Part shown: in pieces, positions 1 to 5,113 of the stretch
Position numbering within the stretch: the stretch's first letter is position 1
Layout: each line of letters begins with the position of its first letter
Source: a bacterium
GTDB taxonomy: Bacteria; Eremiobacterota; Eremiobacteria; Baltobacterales; Baltobacteraceae
Assembly (NCBI GenBank): GCA_021781095.1
Contig: JAJXXM010000443.1
Location: 1 to 5,113, forward strand
Direction of reading: 5' to 3'
Length of the DNA stretch: 5,113 nucleotides
Notes under the pieces: generated by a model
Told to the model about the DNA's origin: nothing
Seen by the model: the letters and a program-made list of their open reading frames with translations, nothing else
Databases searched by the model: none
Made by a program: the position numbers and the translations under genes

Positions 1-609
1 GAGGTACGGGTAACTGGGTCGGGCGTTGAAGGGCTGGAAATTGCAGCCGATCAGCGTCCCGATGTCGTCGTGCTCGATGTCGGCCTCCCCGATATCTCCG
101 GGCTCGATGTCTGCACCTCGCTTTGCAACACGCAAAACTGCTATATCCTCATGGTGAGCGGACATACGCGCGAACAGGATATTCTTTTGGGGCTCGGGCT
201 CGGCGCCGATGATTACATTACGAAGCCGTTCTCGGGAAACGAACTCGTCGCTCGCGTCGCCTCGTTTCTTCGCCGCCGCGATCGCTCGGTCGCGATGCGC
301 GAACTCGACTCGCAATTGCGCGTCGGTGAAGTCATTCTCGACCGCGACCAACACGCGTTGGTGCATGGATCGACCACGGTGACGCTCACCGCACTGGAGT
401 TTCGACTGCTCTGGTTCTTGGCTGAGGCAGAGGGACGGCTACTCACGCGGGCGCAGATTCTCCAGCATGTGTGGAACGATACCTCCGGCGTGCCGACGCG
501 CGTCGTCGACGTCCATATTGCCGCCCTGCGGAAGAAAATCGGCGAGATATCGGCGCCGCTGGAGATCGCCAGCGTCCGGGGCATCGGCTACCGCCTCGAT
601 AAGCCGTAG
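1..609 (+). CDS. OmpR/PhoB-family response regulator, 5' truncated by window edge
   Basis: This is a DNA-binding response regulator of a two-component system: a partner histidine kinase, not in the window, would phosphorylate the receiver and change promoter binding by the C-terminal domain. The frame is open from base 1, so the start lies upstream. About 25-30 N-terminal residues, including the usual acidic pair, are missing. Numbering from the first in-window codon, the receiver shows the phospho-acceptor Asp26 (VVVLDVGLPD), the switch Ser53 (MVSGH) and the conserved Lys75 (DDYITKPF), so it looks competent. A winged-helix domain follows from about residue 106 to 202, with the TALEFRLL helix, the recognition-helix segment RVVDVHIAALRKKI and the wing VRGIGYRL. 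The in-window part is 202 residues, and the full protein would be about 230, normal for the family. The receiver carries three close cysteines (38, 42, 47), which is unusual. The downstream operon starts 79 nt after the stop and is a possible target, but this is unproven. Confidence 0.95.
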   Translation, partial: EVRVTGSGVEGLEIAADQRPDVVVLDVGLPDISGLDVCTSLCNTQNCYILMVSGHTREQDILLGLGLGADDYITKPFSGNELVARVASFLRRRDRSVAMRELDSQLRVGEVILDRDQHALVHGSTTVTLTALEFRLLWFLAEAEGRLLTRAQILQHVWNDTSGVPTRVVDVHIAALRKKIGEISAPLEIASVRGIGYRLDKP

Positions 610-611
610 GG

Positions 612-637
612 GACGGGAGCCCGTCGACCGCGCTCCC
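612..637. repeat. Overlapping inverted repeats in the intergenic gap
   Basis: Two mutually exclusive perfect stems share bases. One is GACGGG (612-617) with CCCGTC (620-625) around a 2-nt loop. The other is GGGAGC (615-620) with GCTCCC (632-637) around an 11-nt loop that contains the palindrome GTCGAC. No T-run follows either stem, so this is not a classical intrinsic terminator. It could be an operator, an attenuator-like switch or a weak 3'-end structure for the response-regulator transcript. The repeats are seen directly; any function is inferred. Confidence 0.4.
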
Positions 638-642
638 ATAAT
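637..642 (+). promoter_or_regulatory. Possible -10 element (CATAAT) upstream of the propeller gene
   Basis: CATAAT matches five of six bases of the sigma-70 -10 consensus. It lies about 47 nt before the GTG start at 689 and directly abuts the right arm of the GGGAGC/GCTCCC inverted repeat. No recognisable -35 hexamer sits at 16-18 nt spacing, so it would need an activator or may be fortuitous. If real, the neighbouring inverted repeat would be placed as an operator. Confidence 0.2.
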
Positions 643-688
643 CGGAAAAAGGGAGGGCATCGCCGCCCCTCATCCGTAGCCTACCGGG

Positions 689-2818
689 GTGCAACTCCGT
701 TCTCTCATCGCGGCGGCATTGGCCGCCGTTTTGCTGGGCGCCGCGCCCGCTGCTACCCGCCTCTATAGCGCCCCCGCCGGGAATCGCCCGGCAGGTATAC
801 CGCACCCCAATCTGCCCTTCGTGGCCATCCTGCCGAGCGGGCGTATCGTCGCTCCGGTCGGGAAGAGCGTCGCGATCGGCGCGAACGTCACCACCCTTGC
901 GCTGATACCGGGGGGACGATTCGCCGTCGTTGGGGGGCGAGCCGCGAGCGGCGGAGTCCTGCTGCGCACGGTCGATACGAGAACGATGCAGGTCGTCGCT
1001 CGTACCGCCAATGCCGGCTCCCGGAGCGAGGCGATCGGTGGGCTGATCGCGCTGCCCGATCCCGCTCAGCCCGGGCGGACGCTCCTTGCCGCCTCGGAGG
1101 CGCGCTCCGGAAAGGTCGCGCTCTTCGCCGTTGCAGCCGATGGCGGGCTCACGCAGCTTCACCCCGGCATCTCGCTTCCCGGAAACGACCCCGAGCCGAT
1201 GCATCTTGCGCTTGCCGAGTCGGGGCATCTGCTGTTGGTCGCCGACGATCGCAACGGGCGAATCGATACAATCGACCTCGCGACACGCCGTCCGATCGCC
1301 TCGATGAGCGTCGGCCCGCTTCCGACCGGCATCGCCGCCTTCGGCCCGCGCATTTTCGCCGCCGCCGCCTCGGCCGCCGAGCCTACGCTCGCGGTCCGCG
1401 CATTGGGCTCCTCGGCGGTCTCCTCCGAAAATATTCCGCTCGACACGCCGCTCGACGGCGCGACGACGATCGGTGGCGTCGATCCCGAGTCGGTCGCGAT
1501 TGAACCCGGCGGACGCTTCGCCTATATTACGCTCGCCGGCGTCGATCGCGTCGTTGCCGTCGCCCTCGATGCATCGCCGCGCGTCGTCGATGGTATCGAT
1601 CTGCGCCTCTTCGCCAACGCACCGTACGGGACGATGCCGACGGCGATGGTGCCCTCGACGACGGGTCGCGAACTCTTCGTCGCCCTCTCCGGGCTCAATG
1701 CCGTCGCCGTGATCGATGCGAGTACGCCCGGCGTCCTGCACCGTCTTGGGCTCATTCCCACCGGAGCGCGCCCGGTTGCCCTCTCGCTTGCACCCAACGA
1801 TAAGGCGCTCTTTGTCGCCAATGCCGAAGGAAACGGCGTGAGCGCAACGCTCGAACGGATCGAGCTGACGAAAATTCCCTTGGAGCGCACGACGCTCTCC
1901 GCGTTGCGCTATTCGCACCTTTCGCATCTCGTGCGCGGAGGCACGCTCGTGCCGCCGTTGCGGTCGGGGCGAAAGAGCGATGCGATCGCGCACGTCGTCG
2001 ATATTTCACTCGGCGCGACCTACTTTAATTCGACGCCGAATCTGCGCGCGCTCGCGAATCAGTTCGCGGTTGTCGGCGATTATTATGCCGATGCCCCTAA
2101 CGGCGAACTCGGATCGCAACTCGCCTATTCGGGAACGATTACACCGCTTGCGTGGATGCTCGATATCTTTCGTGGTCGCCGTGCAATCGATGCAATGCCT
2201 CCCGACATCTATCCGCGCAGCGGCTATATCGTCAACGCCTTGGCTCGCGCCGGCATCAGTTATCGCGTGTACGGGGCGATGGTCCCCGAAGGGCACTCGG
2301 CGATCGGTATTCCGTTGCTTCACGTACTCCACGGAGCGATCGGATACGCACCGAAGGTGGGGGCGCGCGCGAGCGATCGCGCGATCGCTGCAGCATTCGT
2401 GAAGCAGTACGCACGCGAATCTGCGCGCGGCGACGTTCCGACCTACGAAGCGATCCGGCTCTCGGCGACCAATCCTCTGGTGCAGGACCGAGCATTAGGA
2501 GAGATCGTCGCTGCGATCGCGCGGAGCGACCAATGGAGCTCGACGGCAATCTTCATCGCGCCTCGCCAGGCAATCGGTGCCACCAGCTCCGACCCCAAAC
2601 ATAGCTTTGCAGTCATCGTTTCACCCTACGCAAAGCGCGGCTTCCTCGGACACGCGCACGCAAATACGGCAAGCGTGTTGAAAACCGAAGAAGAGATCCT
2701 TGGGCTCCCGGCACTCTCTTTAGGCGACCTCTTGGCTTCCGATCTGGCGAACTATTTTACGTCGAACCTCGATGTATCGGCTCCTGAAATACGAACCAAC
2801 GAAAGGATGCAGCGATGA
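689..2818 (+). CDS. Exported YncE-like beta-propeller fused to degenerate alkaline-phosphatase-superfamily domain
   Basis: The 709-residue protein matches the 'bifunctional YncE family/alkaline phosphatase family' layout. Residues 1-22 form a Sec-type signal peptide (Arg4, hydrophobic LIAAALAAVLLGAAPA, likely cut after Ala21), so it acts outside the cytoplasm. Residues about 40-390 are a beta-propeller with YVTN-like strands such as IPGGRFAVV, EPGGRFAYI and APNDKALFVAN. Residues about 430-690 keep the phosphoesterase scaffold: DAIAHVV, TPNLRALANQF, SGYIVNALARAGISYRVYG, ALGEIVAAIARSDQW, STAIFI, VIVSPYAKRG and EEEILGLPALSLGDL. The family's metal/catalytic signatures are replaced: ENRxxD reads GATYFN (442-447), the EDD site reads APR (624-626), and DHVDAH reads TSSDPK (632-637). 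The domain is also shorter than usual. It is probably a non-catalytic binding protein. GTG 689 is the first usable start, since an in-frame TAG lies at 677-679; the ribosome-binding site is weak. Its stop overlaps the next gene by 4 nt. Confidence 0.85.
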   Translation: MQLRSLIAAALAAVLLGAAPAATRLYSAPAGNRPAGIPHPNLPFVAILPSGRIVAPVGKSVAIGANVTTLALIPGGRFAVVGGRAASGGVLLRTVDTRTMQVVARTANAGSRSEAIGGLIALPDPAQPGRTLLAASEARSGKVALFAVAADGGLTQLHPGISLPGNDPEPMHLALAESGHLLLVADDRNGRIDTIDLATRRPIASMSVGPLPTGIAAFGPRIFAAAASAAEPTLAVRALGSSAVSSENIPLDTPLDGATTIGGVDPESVAIEPGGRFAYITLAGVDRVVAVALDASPRVVDGIDLRLFANAPYGTMPTAMVPSTTGRELFVALSGLNAVAVIDASTPGVLHRLGLIPTGARPVALSLAPNDKALFVANAEGNGVSATLERIELTKIPLERTTLSALRYSHLSHLVRGGTLVPPLRSGRKSDAIAHVVDISLGATYFNSTPNLRALANQFAVVGDYYADAPNGELGSQLAYSGTITPLAWMLDIFRGRRAIDAMPPDIYPRSGYIVNALARAGISYRVYGAMVPEGHSAIGIPLLHVLHGAIGYAPKVGARASDRAIAAAFVKQYARESARGDVPTYEAIRLSATNPLVQDRALGEIVAAIARSDQWSSTAIFIAPRQAIGATSSDPKHSFAVIVSPYAKRGFLGHAHANTASVLKTEEEILGLPALSLGDLLASDLANYFTSNLDVSAPEIRTNERMQR
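2372..2389. repeat. 18-bp perfect palindrome made of two GCGATCGC octamers
   Basis: AGCGATCGC followed by GCGATCGCT is its own reverse complement over 18 bp and holds two abutting copies of the octamer GCGATCGC. It lies within the coding sequence of the phosphoesterase-like domain. The octamer also occurs at 278, 1982 and 2513. It has the same sequence as the HIP1 element that is over-represented in many cyanobacterial genomes. The symmetry is seen directly; a role is not. Confidence 0.5.
2802..2807 (+). promoter_or_regulatory. Ribosome binding site (AAAGGA) for the DDAH-like gene
   Basis: AAAGGA lies 7 nt before the ATG at 2815, inside the last codons of the preceding gene. It supports that ATG as the true start, with the ATGA overlap. 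It is the clearest Shine-Dalgarno sequence in the window; the other overlapping starts rely on weaker sites and probably on translational coupling. Confidence 0.6.
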
Positions 2819-3651
2819 GCGGCAACGTTCAACTCAGCTATGGTCCCCGACTGATCGGAACGCCGACGGGCATGTTGCGCCGCGTTGCATTGGTGCGCCC
2901 GAGCGCCGCAATCGAACGTGCGCTTCCGTTGGCTTCCGAGCCCTCCGCGATCTACGCGCGGGCGCTCGAGCAGCACGAGAACTTGCGTAAACTGCTCCTA
3001 TCGTTCGGCGTTGAAATTATCGAAATTGCCGGCTCTGCGCTCGACCCGTTAGAGAGTGCCGTCGCGCAGAGTGCGCTCTGCCTCGAAGACGGCGTGGTCA
3101 TTATGCGTCCCAGCGTGATGGAGCGTCGCGCGGCCGTCGACCGCACCCGCGCCGCCTTCGCTCGCGCCGAAATTCCCATTGCAGGGCATATCGCTGCTCC
3201 GGCGTTTTTCAGCGGAGATGACGTGATGTTGCTCGGCGCTCGCGCCTACGTCGCCGTCGGCGCGCTCAGCAACGAACTCGGTCGGCGCGGCATGATCTCG
3301 TTGCTTACCGCACATGGGTATCGCTGCACGCAAGTGGAAATCGCGCCGAAGAGTTATTCGCTGCGTTCGGTCGTTGCGCCGATTGCCCCGGACACCGTCG
3401 CGTTCGTCGACGATGCCGTCGATGCAGCGGCGTTCGCCGGTCTCCATCGCATCGTTCTTCCGCGTGGCGAAGAGCGTGCTGCGGGGCTGATGCTGCTTAA
3501 CGAGCGCCATGCTTTGGTCGACATACGGTATCGCGATTCGCTGCGCATCCTCAGCCGTGCCGGAGTAAGCATCGATGCCTTCGATTGCTACGAATTCACG
3601 AAAATCGGCATGACGCCCGCGTCGTTGGTACTGGCGGTAGCGCGATCGTGA
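2815..3651 (+). CDS. Dimethylargininase (DDAH)/arginine-deiminase-fold protein, probable pseudoenzyme
   Basis: At 278 residues this has the normal size of DDAH-type guanidine hydrolases, which use a Cys-His-Glu/Asp centre on methylated arginine or related substrates. Scaffold hallmarks are present: ALVRPS (25-30), EQHENLRKLLLSFGVEI (52-68), an IMRPSVMERR segment (96-105), GDDVMLLG (134-141) and the C-terminal YEFTK (259-263). The active-site positions differ. By ungapped comparison from memory, the nucleophilic Cys is Ser270 (seven after Lys263), the LHLKS histidine is Ser182 (YSLRS), the acidic residue before GD is Ser133, the substrate Arg of the RTN motif is Leu151 (LSN), and the DxxFVED substrate acids are Leu79, Ala84 and Gln85. 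No signal peptide is visible, so it is probably cytoplasmic. It overlaps the propeller gene by ATGA and the metallophosphoesterase by GTGA. The fold assignment is good; the inactivity is inferred, and the ligand is unknown. Confidence 0.8.
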   Translation: MSGNVQLSYGPRLIGTPTGMLRRVALVRPSAAIERALPLASEPSAIYARALEQHENLRKLLLSFGVEIIEIAGSALDPLESAVAQSALCLEDGVVIMRPSVMERRAAVDRTRAAFARAEIPIAGHIAAPAFFSGDDVMLLGARAYVAVGALSNELGRRGMISLLTAHGYRCTQVEIAPKSYSLRSVVAPIAPDTVAFVDDAVDAAAFAGLHRIVLPRGEERAAGLMLLNERHALVDIRYRDSLRILSRAGVSIDAFDCYEFTKIGMTPASLVLAVARS

Positions 3652-4385
3652 GCGAAGGCATGCGAGTCGCGATTCTTTCCGATATTCACGGGAATCTCGT
3701 TGCGCTCGATGCCTGTCTTGCCGATCTTGCATCGCAGGGGGGAGCCGACGCGATCGTTGCCGCCGGCGATCTCTGCGCCGATGGGCCGCGCCCGCGAAAA
3801 GTGCTTCAGCGCCTATCCGAGATCGGCGCGCAGTGCGTGCGCGGCAACACCGATCGCTATCTGGCGATGCCCGGCGAGGAACGTTTTGAAGGCGAGGAAG
3901 CGCGTTTAGCGTGGACGCGCCGCGAACTCGGTGAAAAGTGGCTCTCGTGGTTGCGCGATCTTCCGTTTGCGCTGCGCATCGGCGAATCGCCGGACGAACT
4001 CCTCGTCGTTCATGCAAATCCAGCCAACGATGACGAGCATCTCTGGCCCGATGCCGACGATGCAACGCTGGAGCGGATGGTCGGTTCCGAAGCGGCATCG
4101 GCGCTTGCTTTCGGGCATCTCCATCTTCCGTACGTGCGACTCTGGCGTGGGAAATTATTGATCAACGTCGCTTCGGCCGGGCTGCCGAAAGACGGCGACC
4201 CGCGCGCGTGTTACGCGATTCTTACGCTGCGTTCGGGCGGCTGGCAAGTGAAGCACCGCCGGATTGAATTCGACGTGAAACGCGTTGCCACGCAACTCGC
4301 GGAGTGCGGCATTCCGGGAAGCATGCGGCTGATCGCGACCCTGCGTCGGCATCGCTATAAACGGTTGACGAGTATTATCCCGTGA
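3648..4385 (+). CDS. Calcineurin-like metallophosphoesterase (YfcE/Metallophos_2 type)
   Basis: This is a 245-residue cytoplasmic metal-dependent phosphoesterase of the compact YfcE-like group, which hydrolyses phosphodiesters or phosphomonoesters; the physiological substrate cannot be read from sequence. All five metal motifs are present in order: SDIHGN (Asp12, His14), AAGDLCADGP (Asp41), RGNTD (Asn67), VVHANP (His122) and FGHLHLP (His157, His159). It therefore looks active, unlike its two upstream neighbours. The start chosen is GTG 3648, which overlaps the preceding TGA in the same 4-nt way as the other junctions. The alternative ATG at 3660 begins four residues later, directly before RVAILSDIHG, and cannot be excluded. 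An upstream in-frame TTG at 3585 would add residues inside the DDAH-like gene and is unlikely. The stop overlaps the ABC ATPase start. The last 25 or so residues form a basic tail (RRHRYKR) beyond the core fold. Confidence 0.9.
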   Translation: MSEGMRVAILSDIHGNLVALDACLADLASQGGADAIVAAGDLCADGPRPRKVLQRLSEIGAQCVRGNTDRYLAMPGEERFEGEEARLAWTRRELGEKWLSWLRDLPFALRIGESPDELLVVHANPANDDEHLWPDADDATLERMVGSEAASALAFGHLHLPYVRLWRGKLLINVASAGLPKDGDPRACYAILTLRSGGWQVKHRRIEFDVKRVATQLAECGIPGSMRLIATLRRHRYKRLTSIIP

Positions 4386-5098
4386 GTGAATCCGCGTTAC
4401 GGATCGACGGGCTCGTGAAGCGCTACGGTGACTTTGTCGCCGTCGACGGCATCTCGATGGATGTGCCGCAAGGCGCGTTTTTCGGTTTTCTTGGTCCCAA
4501 CGGCGCAGGCAAGACGACAACCATCGGGGCGTGTGTCGGCCTCGTGCGGCCCACGGCCGGGAAGATCGAGATCTTCGGATACGATACCGAACGAGAATGG
4601 CGCGAGTCGCGCCGCTTGATCGGCCTCTGCCCGCAGGAGATCAACCTCGATCGGTACCTCTCGATCCGCGATATTTTGATCTATCAGGCCGGATACTTCG
4701 GCCTTCGCGGCCCGAAGATACGCGCGCGCGCGGATGAATTGCTCGAACGTTTTGCGCTCTCGGATAAAGCCAACGGCGAATATACGAAACTCTCCGGCGG
4801 GATGAAACGCCGCCTGATGATCGCCCGGTCGTTGATCCATTCGCCGAAACTCCTGGTGCTTGACGAGCCGACGGCCGGCGTCGACGTCGAACTGCGGCTC
4901 GAACTCTGGGATTTGTTGCGGCGCCTCAATGCCGACGGCACGACGATCGTCCTGACGACGCATTACTTGGAGGAGGCGGAGGCGCTTTGCAAGCGGATCG
5001 CCATCGTTCGCGCGGGGCGCATCGTGACCGAACAAGATACGACCGACCTCGTTCGTGACCGCGACCTGCAAGACGTGTTTTTGGATCTGACGCGATGA
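4382..5098 (+). CDS. ABC transporter ATP-binding protein, YadG-like (ABC-2 exporter type)
   Basis: This is the ATPase subunit of an ABC-2 type transporter, working on the cytoplasmic face of the membrane as a dimer with a separate permease. The 238-residue sequence has a complete set of motifs: Walker A GPNGAGKT (38-45), Q-loop Gln85 (LCPQE), signature LSGGM (137-141), Walker B LLVLDE (157-162) and H-loop His194 (TTHYLEEAE). The stretches FGYDTE, YQAGYFG, GGMKRRLMIAR, LDEPTAGVDVELR and TTHYLEEAEALC closely resemble E. coli YadG, recalled from memory. YadG is about 308 residues, so this protein lacks most of the C-terminal extension. Start GTG 4382 overlaps the upstream TGA (GTGA), and the stop overlaps the next ATG (ATGA). 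Little Shine-Dalgarno sequence is visible before the GTG, so coupling to the upstream gene is likely. The transported substrate is unknown. Confidence 0.95.
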   Translation: MSESALRIDGLVKRYGDFVAVDGISMDVPQGAFFGFLGPNGAGKTTTIGACVGLVRPTAGKIEIFGYDTEREWRESRRLIGLCPQEINLDRYLSIRDILIYQAGYFGLRGPKIRARADELLERFALSDKANGEYTKLSGGMKRRLMIARSLIHSPKLLVLDEPTAGVDVELRLELWDLLRRLNADGTTIVLTTHYLEEAEALCKRIAIVRAGRIVTEQDTTDLVRDRDLQDVFLDLTR

Positions 5099-5113
5099 AT
5101 GCGGTGATGCCGG
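5095..5113 (+). CDS. Start of the next gene, probably ABC-2 permease (cut by window edge)
   Basis: The ATG at 5095 overlaps the TGA of the ABC ATPase (ATGA), and the frame reads MNAVMP before the window ends. Six residues cannot identify a family. The call rests on position: YadG-like and other ABC-2 ATPases are normally followed directly by their membrane permease, and every other junction in this operon uses the same overlap. Confidence 0.5.

Noticed and set aside
612..625. Intrinsic terminator after the response regulator
   Set aside because: The GACGGG/CCCGTC stem has only a 2-nt loop and no downstream T-run on the + strand, so it is listed only as an inverted repeat.
443..1993. A 516-codon open frame on the minus strand opposite the propeller gene
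   Set aside because: It runs antisense to a convincing gene, and its translation is low-complexity, Arg/Gly-rich and without recognisable domains. This is the normal shadow of high-GC codon bias.
3585..3659. Longer start (TTG 3585) for the metallophosphoesterase
   Set aside because: The added residues have no family support, lie within the preceding gene, and the GTGA overlap start at 3648 matches the pattern at the other junctions.
3049..4098. A 349-codon open frame on the minus strand opposite the DDAH-like and metallophosphoesterase genes
   Set aside because: It spans two well-supported + strand genes and their overlap junction, and has an Arg-rich composition with no domain signature.
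4721..4732. Run of six CG dinucleotides (possible Z-DNA-prone tract)
   Set aside because: It sits in the coding frame as Arg/Ala codons within the ABC ATPase helical region and is expected occasionally in GC-rich coding DNA.
1..5113. CRISPR arrays, tRNA/rRNA genes, insertion sequences or attachment sites
   Set aside because: No spaced direct repeats, tRNA-like cloverleaf, transposase or terminal inverted repeats were seen; the window is almost wholly coding.

Overview
The window reads as one compact, high-GC (roughly 60%) bacterial segment with every gene on the + strand. Nothing in it identifies the species. The base composition, tight gene packing and mix of GTG and ATG starts would suit a soil or sediment bacterium, possibly an uncultured phylum such as Eremiobacterota, but that is a guess.

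Layout: (1) 1-609 is the 3' part of an OmpR/PhoB-type response regulator whose N-terminus lies off the left edge. (2) 610-688 is a short intergenic region with overlapping inverted repeats and a weak -10-like hexamer, the only plausible place in the window for a new transcript to start. (3) 689-2818 is an exported YncE-type beta-propeller protein fused to an alkaline-phosphatase-superfamily (phosphoesterase) domain. (4) 2815-3651 is a dimethylargininase (DDAH)/arginine-deiminase-fold protein. (5) 3648-4385 is a calcineurin-like metallophosphoesterase with all its metal motifs. (6) 4382-5098 is a YadG-like ABC transporter ATPase. (7) 5095 onward is the first few codons of the next gene, most likely the partner ABC-2 permease.

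Genes 3 to 7 are joined by four consecutive 4-nt stop/start overlaps (ATGA, GTGA, GTGA, ATGA), so they almost certainly form one translationally coupled operon.

The most notable feature is that the first two operon genes, which belong to different enzyme superfamilies, each keep the family scaffold but appear to have lost essentially every catalytic or metal-binding residue. The reading frames are long and intact, so these look like maintained pseudoenzymes, possibly binding or sensing proteins, rather than decaying genes. They sit directly upstream of an apparently active metallophosphoesterase and an ABC exporter. This could be an undescribed envelope-associated sensing/transport module, but that function is inference. 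The motif comparisons were made from memory of the families, not from a computed alignment.
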